Notes under the pieces: model-generated
The model's input: only the letters and a program-made list of their open reading frames with translations
Databases searched by the model: none
Told to the model about the DNA's origin: nothing
Part shown: one piece after another, positions 1 through 11,316 of the stretch
Layout of the letters: each line of letters starts with the position of its first letter
Position numbering within the stretch: the stretch's first letter is position 1
Assembly (NCBI RefSeq): GCF_965363235.1
Contig: NC_134844.1
Location: 20,876,646 to 20,940,645 of the forward strand
Length of the DNA: 64,000 nt
Direction: 5' to 3'
DNA from: Mytilus galloprovincialis
Lineage: Eukaryota > Mollusca > Bivalvia > Mytilida > Mytilidae
Translations under genes and position numbers: made by a program

Positions 1-2020
1 CCACAAAAGAATCTAAAACCAAATCTATGGAAAGATATGGCATTCTTGGTGGTGGGAATCCTGCAGGGATCTCGCCGACTACTTTTAGTCCTAAACTGTC
101 AGATAAGTTAGCAAAGTTCGAAATGATTGTTGCTATGATGACTACAATAAAATCTATTGGAATCGGTGTCTTAAGTTTGTGTCTGAACTTCACATTGATA
201 ACATCTTTAAAAAGGAGAAGTGTAGCGGCAGTTATAATGGAGGTTATCATAGAAGCGACGTGTATTTCCGGAACTTTTTCGAATATGGCTTTGTATGTCA
301 GTACAAGTTGTCCTGCTCCTGTAAATCTCGGAATGGTAATTCCTAAAGCATTTGGTAACATGCTTGTTACGATGTGAACACCACCAGCTGCGGTAAACCC
401 GCTCACAAAGGAAGATGATATGTAGTTGACTATAAATCCCAGGCGTAATAGGCCCATTAGTAGCAGTATCAGACCAATTATACACGTTGATCCAGAAGCT
501 ATGGACGATTTCAAAATAATGTCGTCTTCCGGATTAGTTGAATTCGGACCTGCTGCAGCTGGCAAATGTTTGTGTACTAATTCGGATGTAAATAAACTTA
601 TAATGCCGTTTGTTCCAAATGAAATGTGTTGAGAGGTTCCAAATAGAATATAGAGTATCACCGGTGAAAACGAAGAATATAGTCCGTATTCAGGAGCTAA
701 GGAGGCCAATACACCGAAAGCAATTCCAAGTGGAAAGCTAAGGCAACCAATTGTTATTCCACTAACCAAGTCATTCAGAATGTAACTTAACTTATAGGTT
801 CTACAAACGTTCACAATTGGTAACAGGGTACTGAAATATTGTCCCACTTTCTCTTTAGGACAACAGAACGTGCGTCGTAAACGTGTTCGAATTGTAGGTT
901 TTGGTGGTACTGGTTTGCTGTAGTGCTCATCCAGTTCATGCTGGGTACGAACAAATCTCCTTGCAGTAATTTCATGATGATGACTATAAGGTGGACTCCC
1001 AATATGAAAGGACATCTTGTTTACTTCAGGATCAAACTGAAATAGGAATATGTTAATTTTGTCATTTTACTTATTTACTTGTCATCTTCAATTGTCTCGA
1101 ATAGGACAAAAGAAGACTTTCAGTTTTGTCATTTAGTTCACTGTTTTTGAAATATAGTAAATGAATAAGAATTTAACTTAAAGTGTACTTAAGGATTTAC
1201 TGAGGCGAGATTTAGCTCCCTTGTCGTAAAACTTAAGATCCTGCCCAGTTTTCTTCGACCTTCGATGAGTTTTGAGTATCCTTTTGGTATCTTCTGTCTC
1301 TTTTCAATATTGTTATTGAACATTGTCTTAGAGGCAGGGGAATTCATAGTTGAGTATACAAAATGGCCTGCTCACTTTTAAGTAGATATAGGAAGATTTC
1401 TTCTGTGTTTTACGATTCATATATTTACAAATAAAACATTCCAGTGATGCCATTGTGTCCCTTTTTCTGAAGACAATACAGATAATACAGTTTACACCAC
1501 TTATTACATAAAGGTCGTCTTAATCATAAATTCAACAAAAAACATATCATATCTTGTAATTTTGTCGAATGAAGTGATCTTCCTTCGGCAATGTTTGAAC
1601 CAATGATTTCGGACATGAGCACGTTGCAAATGTCCGGCGACCACGACCACACAGCTAACTAGATTATAAATCTAATATAAATGATATGCCCATTTTAATA
1701 CTACTATAGTCATGATTTTTAAAGTTTAGTTTTTTTGTTAAATGAATTTTATATGTTAAGTATAAGTATTATATATATATATATATATATATAGATATAT
1801 ATATAAGTATAAAATGTAAGCGAATAAAACGCATTAATGCAAAATAGTTGCTGGTTTTTATAAGCTGCTCAATGAAAATCAAGTGCAGATGTTTCACCTT
1901 ACTCAATTTTCTGTTTTCCTAAGACCATTCATGTGATATATATAGATATATATTTATACTTACACTGTCATTGTCTTCCACTGCGTCTTCTGAAGTTTCA
2001 GGGTTGCCTAGGTCATCCAT
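1..2020 (-). CDS. SLC26-family anion transporter, N-terminal half, two exons, cut by left edge
   Basis: Membrane anion transporter or exchanger of the SLC26/SulP family, seen only from its N-terminus. Exon 1 is 2020-1964 (19 codons, acidic, starting MDDLGNPE) and ends at a GTAAGT donor. Exon 2 runs from 1036 to the window edge after a TTTCAG acceptor. Joined in phase 0, the reading frame stays open for about 364 codons. Exon 2 shows the family landmarks: a short cytosolic N-terminus, TM1 with a FPLGIAFG turn, the sulfate-transporter signature around EYGLYSSFSPVILY, FGTSQHISFGTN, and TM segments through the region ending VVGEIPAGFPPP. The gate domain and STAS domain lie outside the window. It is clearly a paralogue of the 680-aa copies at 12.4, 30.7 and 52.9 kb but much more divergent, and it alone carries coding sequence in a separate first exon. 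The TM1 residue matching prestin Gln97 is Leu. Confidence 0.85.
1037..1963 (-). other. Intron 1 of the left-edge SLC26 gene
   Basis: A 927-base intron with donor GTAAGT and acceptor CTATTTCAG on the minus strand. It joins the acidic 19-codon exon to the transporter exon without breaking frame. A TA dinucleotide run sits at about 1769-1806. Nothing else is recognised inside it. Confidence 0.75.
1769..1806. repeat. (TA)n microsatellite
   Basis: An AT dinucleotide run with one GA interruption, inside the intron of the left-edge SLC26 gene. Confidence 0.9.
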
Positions 2021-2453
2021 CTTTTATGTTTTCTGCTATTTATAAAATATCAAACGTTATACACTCGGAATAAAACAAAACATACGTATAGTTAAGTTGA
2101 AATTGAAAAAAGAATCAATTATTTAAGATTGATACTATAAGTAGAAAGAGTTTTAGTTGAAAACAAAATAAGCTGTATGGTGCTCCTTATCGATCTCGAT
2201 TTGAGTTTTAAAAAATGGCGGGAAAAGGCTGACTCGGACTTTTACTTTACATTTATTGATATTGTTTTGGTCTCAAATTGAAAGAAAAGAAATCTAGAAT
2301 CTGCTTACATTTTGATAAATGACCATGCATGTGCTATTGAAGTCTTATATGAAAAGAAAAATGGGTATAATAGGGCAAAATATGTTAACCTGCATCGTAG
2401 GGAAAAGAACAAGGAGTCCAAACAGCTGACACAAATTCCTAAACTTATGATTT

Positions 2454-2590
2454 AAAATACAAATACTGAAATTTGTTCCTTTAAATGTATATTTATGATA
2501 ATTATGTGTAATACATAAATGGCTACCATATCACATCTCCATATTTTTATATAATGTATGTATAAGGAACAAATTTCAGTATTTGTGATT
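2454..2590. repeat. Small foldback repeat
   Basis: Two arms of about 26 bases (2454-2481 and 2564-2590) are near-perfect reverse complements, sharing the core ACTGAAATTTGTTCCTT, with about 80 bases between them. It is probably a miniature inverted-repeat element. No clear target-site duplication was found. Confidence 0.7.
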
Positions 2591-2636
2591 TAAATTATGA
2601 TTTAACAGCAAGAGAGCCATATCTCTTGCACGTTAA

Positions 2637-3253
2637 GGGCATACGATACAGTTTTGAACCTGTATTTACAAGTTGATGAAAATTTGCATATACGCTATTT
2701 TTTACCTAATTAAATCAAATATGTAATAAAAAATATACCTTCATGTGCTACTTTTTGAGTAAAATGAGGTCGAAATTTTGTATATTTGCTCAAAATTCAG
2801 ATTTGTGTCCGTATTTTCTTTTTCGAAAGAAAGACATAACTTTTTTGTTTTAAAAGATAAACACAAATTGTTTTTTGTTAAATAATCCGTAATTTCTGTA
2901 TCATTAAGTATCATTAAAAACTTATGCAATTTTTATTCCGAAATAACTCTATATTTATCAAATGTTCATGAATAGAGAAAAAACGTCATTTTTTGCTGCA
3001 TCTTTATTTATATTAAAAAAATTGCGCTATTTACAGTTTTATAAAATTTGGGTCACATAATCTCCTTGTAAAATGAAACAAATTGCTGTTTTAAAAAATA
3101 GGGGTCCATGCACTCGTTTTCAAATTAAATCAGTTTGAATGATAAAAATCAGTCGAAAAATACATCTTTTCCCGATGTCATAGTTTGACGTCGCGAAAAT
3201 AACATTTTACGTTAGCAACGTCATAACCTTCCCTGTAACTGTATCGTATGCCC
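2637..3253. mobile_element. TTAA-flanked miniature inverted-repeat element 1
   Basis: A 617-bp non-coding element bounded by TTAA at 2633-2636 and 3254-3257. Its termini are 17-bp perfect inverted repeats, GGGCATACGATACAGTT and its complement. Internal sequence is AT-rich with no transposase. A 4-bp TTAA duplication is the hallmark of piggyBac-type transposition, so this is probably a non-autonomous relative, although its ends start GGG rather than the usual CCC. Confidence 0.75.
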
Positions 3254-3257
3254 TTAA

Positions 3258-3552
3258 CCCTCTTGCTGCCGACCGTTTTTCAAGGTTGCATTTCATATGC
3301 CGGAAAATACGACAGCTCAACGTCTGTGACGTAACATGCCAAACAACAACGTCATTCGATATATGACGTCACGACAAAATGACCACTACATTTGGGACCA
3401 ATTGGAGAAAAACATAACCCTGTTTATTCTTCCGTATTTTAATTGAAAGAGATACAGCATTGATAAGAAGCTTGCATAAATTTATCCATGGACATATGTG
3501 TCCCTCCGGCACTGCCGGTTTGGACATATGTGTCCCTCCGGCAGCAAGAGGG
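3258..3552. mobile_element. TTAA-flanked miniature inverted-repeat element 2
   Basis: A 295-bp element starting CCCTCTTGCTGCCG and ending with the reverse complement, flanked by TTAA at 3254-3257 and 3553-3556. The left TTAA is shared with the right end of the neighbouring 617-bp element. Near the right end the 22-base segment at 3490-3511 is repeated at 3523-3544. TTAA followed by CCC is typical of piggyBac-family ends. No coding capacity. Confidence 0.8.
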
Positions 3553-3770
3553 TTAAAGACACCCTTGTAGATTTCGAAAAAGAGTAGGCTAATGCCGCTA
3601 CAAGGCAGCACTCGCACCCGCAAAGTGGAAAGGAATTAATATAAGTTGCAAAACTTGTTTCCCAATCCACTATAAATAAATATGTTTAAACTAAGGAATG
3701 ACACGTCTTTAAAAAATATTTAATAATTCTAGAAAGCATAAAATCGACAAACTGTTTTTTAAACATGTAT

Positions 3771-3962
3771 TAGGCCGTTAGTTTTCTCGTTTGAATTGTT
3801 TTGAATTGTTATTTCGGGGCCTTTTATAGCTGACTATACGGTATGGGCTTTGTTCATTGTTGAAGGCCGTACGATTACCTATAGTTGTTAATTTCTGTGT
3901 CATTTGGTCTCTTGATGAGAGTTGTCTCATTGACAATCATACCACATCTTCTTTTTTATATG
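3771..3962 (+). repeat. Dispersed mussel-type repeat, family R1
   Basis: About 190 bases running from GGCCGTTAGTTTTCTCG through GGGGCCTTTTATAGC to the CATACCACATCTTC tail. The same sequence recurs on the plus strand at 8863-9022, 45835-46022 and 49953-50110, with more decayed forms near 23.4, 29.8, 47.6 and 59.4 kb. I recognise it as an abundant Mytilus interspersed repeat, possibly SINE-like. No A/B box could be defended. Confidence 0.75.
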
Positions 3963-5395
3963 TAAACATTTCATTTATATCGATCGTGAAATATATATGG
4001 GAAAAAAAACCATGTGTAGGTCATAACTTGAACAGTTCACCATTATTCTCTATTCCTTATATTTCAGCACCCCATTATTCGCGTAATTTGGGGAGAGGCT
4101 GTACTAAGTGACATACACTAATATATATATATTTACTAGGTCTTTCACCATAAATGTCAACAGAGGGAGATAAAGAAAAATTTAGCACTCCATCCCCTTT
4201 TAACACTTCTGACCTACCATTTGATTTACTCGTATGATTTATTGTTTATCTTATTGCCTGCGTCACACTGTCCCGATTTTTACGCCGATGGCAACACGAT
4301 TATGGAAATTTTCAAAATCGGGACTGATCGTATCCAGATCGGGCTGTTCGTAGTGCCATCTTTAACCTTCGTAGAACCATCGGCCACTTTTTCTAGCCTT
4401 CGGGGACAACTTCGGGAAGGGTTCTAAATTTTTTAACATGTTAAAAAATCCCCGAAGGTGCGTCCGATGTTTAGGGTTCGTATTGAGTTCGTATCACCAT
4501 CCTCACCATCGTAATGTCACCGGGAATGCATCTTTGAACATCGTATTGCATTAGTGTTTCCATCGTTTCCATCGGGCAGTTTTGACATTACGATGTCTAC
4601 ACGAATGAATCACGAAGCTAACCGAAGGTCTTACGATGGCAACACGACTTCGTGAAGACCTCGTAATCCCGTCGTGATGCCATCGAATAAAAGTACGAAG
4701 GTGACAAGATGGAACTACGACGGCAATAAATCCAGCTAAATGTAAGTTAATTTTCGCGCTTAAATACATTTAAAGTGCCATGCGCGATATGCACTGGTCA
4801 GTCTAATACGACAGTTATGCCCGCGTCACACTGTCCCGATTTTTACGCCGATGGTAACACGATTATGGAAATTTTCAAAATCGGGACTGATCGTATCCAG
4901 ATCGGGCTATTCGTAGTGCCATCTTTAACCATCTTTAACCATCGGCCACTTTTTCTAGCCTTCGGGGACAACTTCGGGAAGGGTTCTAAATTTTTTAACA
5001 TGTTAAAAAATCCCCGAAGGTGCGTCCGATGTTGAGGGTTCGTATTGAGTTCGTATCACCATCCTCAACATCGTAATGTCACCGGGAATACATCTTTCAA
5101 CATCGTATTGCATTCGTGTTTCCATCGTTTCCATCGGGCAGTTTTGACATTACGATGTCTACACGAATGAATCACGAAGCTACCCGAAGGTCTTACGATG
5201 GCAACACGACTTCGCTAAGACCTCGTAATCCCGTCGTGTTGCCATCGAATAAAAGTACGAAGGCGACAAGATGGAACTACGACGGCAATAAATCCAGCTG
5301 AATGTAAGTTAATTTTCGCGCTAAAATACATTTAAAGTGCCATGCGCGATATACACTTGCCAGTCTAATACGACAGTTAAGAAAGACGTTCACAA

Positions 5396-5765
5396 AACAT
5401 GGAGCTCATATCATATGATTCTATGAAAACAAGAAAGGCGACAGCGTTGTTTCTATTAATTCAAATGGAACAAGAAGAGCATCTATTACAGGCTCCGGAT
5501 TTACTTTTTCAAGTTAAATATTATTTTTTGTCAATTTTTCATATCAAGTAACATAATGAAAATCATAAAAGCGCCTCGTACACCAACACTGCAGGTACAC
5601 GTATATAGGGAAACCAACTTTTTCTTCATTATTTTGATTTTTTATGTATCGTCTGAGTTGTTGTCACACGAATTTTTACTCCATAACCATTTAATTTTCT
5701 ATATGTCATATTTTGCCGCATTTGTTGCTTTCCTCACATCCTTCCTTTTGTCTATATTATTATGA
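5396..5765 (+). pseudogene. Short ORF relics inside the inner TIR element
   Basis: An ATG at about 5399 opens a run reading MELISYDSMKTRKATALFLL that stops after about 50 codons. A second run follows at 5556-5765 (KAPRTPTLQVHVYRETNF). The outer element keeps the two runs in one open frame at 7052-7402. This is probably a decayed N-terminus of a transposon protein. I cannot assign a domain. Confidence 0.35.
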
Positions 5766-6067
5766 TATTCTCCTGGGAAGAGCTCTTTTTGAATAAAAGG
5801 GATCAACGAACCCATTACTTTACCTTTAAGATAGATCAGTAAACATGGGCATAATTATGGGTGATTATTCAGACTAGTGCACACATTTTACAGTTCAAAC
5901 AAGGCAATGCCGAGCGTTGCATCCCCAGGTATGTAACATATTGGGGACAAATATGGACACAATATTTGTATATGATAAATGCAGAAAATAGTAAATTGAA
6001 TATGCATATTTGATGCATAAACTTTTTTTTTAGAAATCAACCAAAACATTCAGTAACTGGAAATACC

Positions 6068-6570
6068 TTTAATATTGTCTTTAGAACCAGCAGGTGAAAA
6101 ACGAGCAACCAATTTCCTGTGTATTATGCTATTTCAAGGAGAAAAAAACAAGTCCATCTGCATGACCTTGACCTTTGGCCTTGAACGTAAAAAATGTCAG
6201 ACTATTACAAGGAGGAACAATATACCAAATGTGGTTAAATTCTTTTGAAGCATATTGGTTTTAGAGTGTACACAAGGGTGATATTGCCTTGTATTACAAC
6301 TGCCACTGTGACCTTGACCTTTGAACTTTAAAGTCAATAACGCTTAAGATATTCTTAACGAGCAACACCATACCAAGTTTTGAGCATTTTGTTTCTAGAG
6401 TGTCCATAACATTTTTATCTATACGCAACTTACATGTAGTAGGCGAGGGGATAATAAACTAAGTTTTATTAGAATTAGACAAAAAGATCGATTTCGCGCC
6501 ATGCATGGCAGACTTGTAGAGAAACGAAATTATATGCAGAGACTCGGAGTCAAGTTTTACCCTTCAAGCC
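6068..6570. repeat. About 500-base insertion in the inner TIR element
   Basis: Absent from the outer copy, where the sequence passes directly from GGAAATACC to CACGGTCTTCC at about 7710. It contains two TGACCTTGACCTTTG-type words about 140 bases apart, a motif that recurs in bivalve interspersed DNA. No gene is seen. Confidence 0.6.
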
Positions 6571-7051
6571 CACGGTCTTCCGTCTTATGATTAAACCAGA
6601 GAAATTATATGTACAATATAATATATATTCAATATTGATCAAACAATTTAAAACGCGTGATGCTTTCGGCATATAATTTAAATTCATCGTAAGCTGTACA
6701 CGACGTCTTTTAGACATCGTATGGCCATCGCGCCATCATCGTAATCCATCGTGTAGCCTTCATAATCCATCGAGTAGCCTTCGTGATCCATCGTGTAGGC
6801 TTCGGCTGAGATATGAAGCTTAAATACCCGTCTTCGGTTAACCTTCGTATGTCCATCTTTTGCTATCGTATATAATTTCGGCACCATCGTATAGACTTCG
6901 TTATTCATCGTACTTGCTTCGGTCACTTTTTGGTATTTTAACGAGATCGGGACCAACTTCGTACGAACTTACAATTTTCACATTCGGGTGTCCATCGTAA
7001 ATAAAAATCGGGACAGTGTGACGCGGGCATTAAGAAAGACGTTCACAAAAC

Positions 7052-7402
7052 ATGGACCTCATATCATATGATTCTATGAGAACAAGAAAGGCGACAGCGT
7101 TGTTTCTATTAATTCAAATGGAACAAGAAGAGCAGGTATTACAGGCTCAGGAATTACTTTTACAAATAAATATTATTTTTTGTCAATTTTTCATATCAAA
7201 TAACATAATAAAAATCATAAACGCGCCTCGTATACCAACACTGCAGGTACACGTATATAGGGAAACCAACTTTTACTTCATTATTCTGATTTTTTATGTA
7301 TCGTCTGAGTTGTTGTCACACGAATGTTTACTCCATAAACATTTTGTTTTCTATATTTCATATTTTGCCGCATTTGTTGCTTTCTCCACATCCTTCCTTT
7401 AG
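7052..7402 (+). CDS. Unassigned 116-aa ORF in the outer TIR element
   Basis: Begins with ATG (MDLISYDSMRTRK), followed by an acidic-glutamine stretch (MEQEEQVLQAQELLLQ), then a hydrophobic half. The stretch before the hydrophobic part resembles N-termini of Harbinger-type nucleases only loosely. It lies 20 bases inside the right half of the outer element and is matched by the broken ORF at 5.4-5.8 kb. It is most likely a transposon-derived remnant. Function is unknown. Confidence 0.3.
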   Translation: MDLISYDSMRTRKATALFLLIQMEQEEQVLQAQELLLQINIIFCQFFISNNIIKIINAPRIPTLQVHVYRETNFYFIILIFYVSSELLSHECLLHKHFVFYISYFAAFVAFSTSFL

Positions 7403-8153
7403 TCTATATTATTATGATATTCTCCTGGAAAGAGCTCTTTTTGAATAAAAGGGATCAACGAACCCATTACCTTACCTTTAAGATAGATCAGTAAACATGG
7501 GCATAATTATGGGTGATTATTCTAGTGTACACATTTTACAGTTCAAACAAGGCAATGCCGAGCGTGGCATCCCCTCGTATGTAACATATTGGGGACAAAT
7601 ATGGACACTATATTTGTATATGACACATGCAGAAAATGGTAAATTGAATACGCATATTTGATACATAAACTATTTTTTAAGAAATCAACCAAATTATTCA
7701 GTAACTGGAAATACCCACGGTCTTCCGTCTTATGATTAAACCAAAAATTAAATGTACAATATAATATATATTCAATATTGATCAAACAATTTAAAACGCG
7801 TGATGCCTTCGGCATATAATTTAAATGCATCGTAAGCTGTACACGACGTCTTTTAGACATCGTATGGCCATCGCGCCATCATCGTAATCCATCGTGTAGC
7901 CTTCGTGATCCATCTTGTAGGCTTCGGCTGAGATATGAAGCTTAAATACCGTCTTCGGTTAACCTTCGTTTGTCCATCTTTTGCTATCGTATATACTTTC
8001 GGCACCCTCGTATAGACTTCGTTATTCATCGTACTTGCTTCGGTCACTTTTGGGGATTTTAACGAGATCGGGACCAACTTCGTACGAACTTACAATTTTC
8101 GCATTCGGGTGTCCATCGTATATAAAAATCGGGACAGTGTGACGCGGGCATAT

Positions 8154-10075
8154 GCAAAATCAACTCAGAACTGGTTTCTCACCTTGTTTGAATGCTGTAT
8201 TTTGTCAATCCATACGATAAACCTGCTTCTGTATCAAAACTGTGTGACACAAAAACCAAATGTGAAAGCCATGATTTCTCCTGTAAGCGAATGATGCTAT
8301 GACGTTGACCATATGTAATGGCGCAAAAACGTGACGTTAAATTACGAGGCAAGTTTAGTAATGTTCAAATGACAGGTGGCGGATCCACTTTGATCGCCAA
8401 AATATATCTCGTATTTCTCACACTTTATATATAATTTTTGGTGAATTCACATTGAGGTTAACAGACCTTTTTCAAGTTGTTCTCTGACTGTTTATGACGT
8501 CTTTACACTAACTCCATTGGATGTTGGATGTGTACTGATTGATAATTCTTAGATGCATGCTTTTTTTTAGTTGTTAGTGGCTTTGAACTAGCTGCCAGTA
8601 ACTGCAAGTACTCTCAAATCTGTACTTAGTGTCTTTTTATAAAGGTACATAAGTCATAGTTTGAAGAACTGGAAGTCGATATAATGAATTGTGTGAATAT
8701 TTTCTTTGCAGTAAGTATTACTATTTGACGATATATAAGTCAAATAATGCATATTTTCAGTTGTATTTTTTTTTCTAAATAAAGTCATATTCTTCATGTT
8801 GGTTCTTTTTTATCAATTTGATTTTCGTAAATTGTTGTGTTATAAATTTTGCCTTAGGCCGTTACTTTTCTCAATTAAATTGTTTTATATTTTTCATGTC
8901 GGGGCCTTTTATCGCCGACTATATGGTATTGGTTTTTCTCATTGTTGAAGGCATTACGGTTGCCTCTTAATTTAACTTTTGATGAATAGTCTCATTGGCA
9001 TTCAAACCACATATCATAAGACCTTATTCTTATAATATATTGTTATAAAAAGATGCTAATCTATATACACATTTTTAACATAGTAATAACAATTTACTTC
9101 TAATTGTATATTAACTTGGTATATTTAATATATCAAATATGATGATACCCTGGACACACAAAAAAATCATCCAACTATAATGTGGTTGTTTAAGACTTTC
9201 CTATAAATATATATATATATATATGTATTGACTTGACTATAAGCCACCCCCCCCCCCTTTTTACCGTTTCCCTATTTTTTACCAATAAACTGTTGTTATA
9301 AGTCTCGCTTTTTCGTAATTTTGATGTTATCATGCAAATGTTGAATTGAATTGCCATTTCCTTATCTGTAAACTCTAAAAAGTCAATGAACCGTGAATGA
9401 AGTCACAGTGTCAAATAATCTTCATGGACAAGAGAAATACAAAGGCATACCGAATATCATTGATTGATCGTTACTCCCCTTAGATTGAATTAATCTCAAA
9501 CTTTAACATGTAAACTAAGCAAAAGTTTCAAAGTCAAGTGTTTATCATTCTGCTTATGTTTTTCCTTTTAATTCTTTGCTTTAGTTTCATAAATGTACGC
9601 AGAATTGGAAAGTACCTATTTGCACATTTTAATTTTTAATTTCACAAAACACTCCTATAGCCTGTAAGGCCTGTACTTTTTGTTTTTGTTTTATCCAAGG
9701 AAAATTATAGCAGTATTTATCATAACTCAATTTGCAATTTTCAATGAAGATGTGGAATTAATTAAAAATGCTTCGCTGTTTGTCGATGGTTGTATTCGCC
9801 CACGAATTGTCCTTAGAACAAAATTAAAATTCCTATACCTACTGCACAGTATAAAAAAATAAGGGCGAAACCTACCAAAAGGACAATATAGAAAATGAAC
9901 TTATATGGCAAGAAAACTTAAGATTGAAATCACGACCCCCATGAAAAACCAGGGGTGATTTTAAGCGATCTGGAAGGGTAAGCATATCTTCATCCACATG
10001 TGACAGCCGTCTTGTTGCTCTTAATTAAGTACAAAAACGGTGACAGGTATCATTCGGTTGGTCACACTCGTTGAA
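8154..10075. other. Non-coding duplicated flank, left copy
   Basis: No gene is seen. It is collinear with 44425-44916, 46321-46530 and 49959-51165. It contains an R1 repeat at 8863-9022, a short TA run near 9208, a poly-C run near 9247-9257, and at 9890-10075 a decayed copy of the repeat that is intact at 52187-52470. Confidence 0.7.
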
Positions 10076-10331
10076 AAGGAGGACGAGCTTGTAGTTAAGA
10101 CGGTCGTCATCTATGAAACATATATGCCATAACGGTCAACTCGTATTGTTAAAAGTTAAAGTAGTATAGCGTTAACTTTGTGACATGTGTCAAAATGCTT
10201 ATTAAGGAGGACGAGCTTGTAGTTAAGACGGTCGTCATCTATGAAACATATATGCCATAACGGTTAACTCGTATTGTTAAAAGTTAAAATAGTATAGCGT
10301 TAACTTTGTGACATGTGTCAAAATGCTTATT
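10076..10331. repeat. Tandem duplication of a 128-base unit
   Basis: Two adjacent near-identical units (10076-10203 and 10204-10331) both begin AAGGAGGACGAGCTTGTAG and end ACATGTGTCAAAATGCTTATT. The right segmental copy has one unit only (about 51162-51290), so the doubling is specific to this copy. Confidence 0.9.
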
Positions 10332-10797
10332 GAGATTATCCACGGTGTAATGCAAAGACATTTCACCTTTCATATGACCGATGTTTCTTATTAAAAGCAA
10401 ACGATATACTTTTCTATTATTTCTAAAAATGACCCGCGCTTAGGGAAACGTAGAAAAGACAACATTTAAAGTCAATAAATTGATTTGGACAAGAATCAAA
10501 CAGCGGCCTCACGCACTCGTGGTGTTCAATAGTTTATATTTTTTTGTCAAGCTAAGAATGATATTTTCGCATGTTTCGAACAGTAAACGTGTAAATATCG
10601 ATATATCGATCGTTAATTATTGGAAAGCGGCCATGTTGAACTGTAAAATCAAGGTGCTGATTTTTTTCATGTTTAAGGTCGGTTTAAGTGTTAGATTAAA
10701 CATAAGAGGATGTGGTATGATTGAAATGAGACATCTCTGGAACCAAACCCAAAATGACGTAGCTATATGGAACGCCAAAACTCTTGTTATGACCATT

Positions 10798-11316
10798 TTC
10801 ATTATATGGTGTGCATTTACCTTTATATGATGTGCAATTGTCATTATATGATGTGCAGTGCATTTACCTCTACATGATGTGCACTTGTCATTATATGATG
10901 TGCAAACACCTTTATATGACGTGCAAATATGCTTATATTATGTGCAAGTATCTATATATGATGTCCAAACATCTCTATATGATGTGCAAATATACTTATA
11001 TGATGTGCATACATACTTATATGATGTGCAAATGTCCTAATATGATATGCAAACATACTTATATGATGTGCAAACATTCTTATATGATGTGCAAATATCC
11101 TTATATGATGTGCACATATACTTATATATTATGTGCAAATGTACTTATATGATGTGCAAATATACTTATATGATGTGCAAGCATCCTTATATAATGTGAA
11201 TTTTCCCTTAAATTATGTGGGAACATCTTTATATGATGTGGTTGTGTCATTATATTATGTGCTTGTAATATTATATCATGTGGTTCGGTTAACTTCATTA
11301 TATGATGTCGAAACGT
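10798..11316. repeat. 21-bp minisatellite
   Basis: About 24 units of the form TTATATGATGTGCAAATATAC. The period is a multiple of three, so more than one frame is open across the array, giving spurious proteins rich in Tyr, Met and Cys. The right segmental copy lacks the array: there, sequence equivalent to about 10.70 kb joins sequence equivalent to about 11.48 kb near 51.66 kb. Confidence 0.95.

Larger units (their letters stand above)
4818..7029. mobile_element. Inner copy of the same TIR transposon
   Basis: Bounded by TGCCCGCGTCACACTGTCCC and its complement, with TTA on both sides (4815-4817 and 7030-7032). It sits inside another member of its own family. The uninterrupted target, ACGACAGTTAAGAAAGACG, can be read within the inner element itself at about 5370-5388, and matches the two outer halves at 4810 and 7030. 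Compared with the outer copy it carries an extra segment of about 500 bases (6068-6570). Confidence 0.85.
4255..8150. mobile_element. Outer TIR transposon containing a nested copy of itself
   Basis: Left end TGCCTGCGTCACACTGTCCC and right end its near-perfect complement form terminal inverted repeats of about 28 bp. The flanks are TAT at 4252-4254 and 8151-8153. The duplicated locus at 44422 carries the empty site with a single TAT. Without the nested element at 4818-7029 the outer copy is about 1.7 kb and non-coding except for short ORF relics. A 3-bp duplication suggests a PIF/Harbinger-like superfamily, but no DDE nuclease is recognisable, so the superfamily is inferred. Many short CTTCG and ATCGT words recur in the subterminal regions. 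Confidence 0.85.

Noticed and set aside
4555-5301. Short frames in the CTTCG/ATCGT-rich subterminal regions of the TIR element
   Set aside because: Low-complexity subterminal repeat sequence; the same frames recur in the nested copy without coding features.
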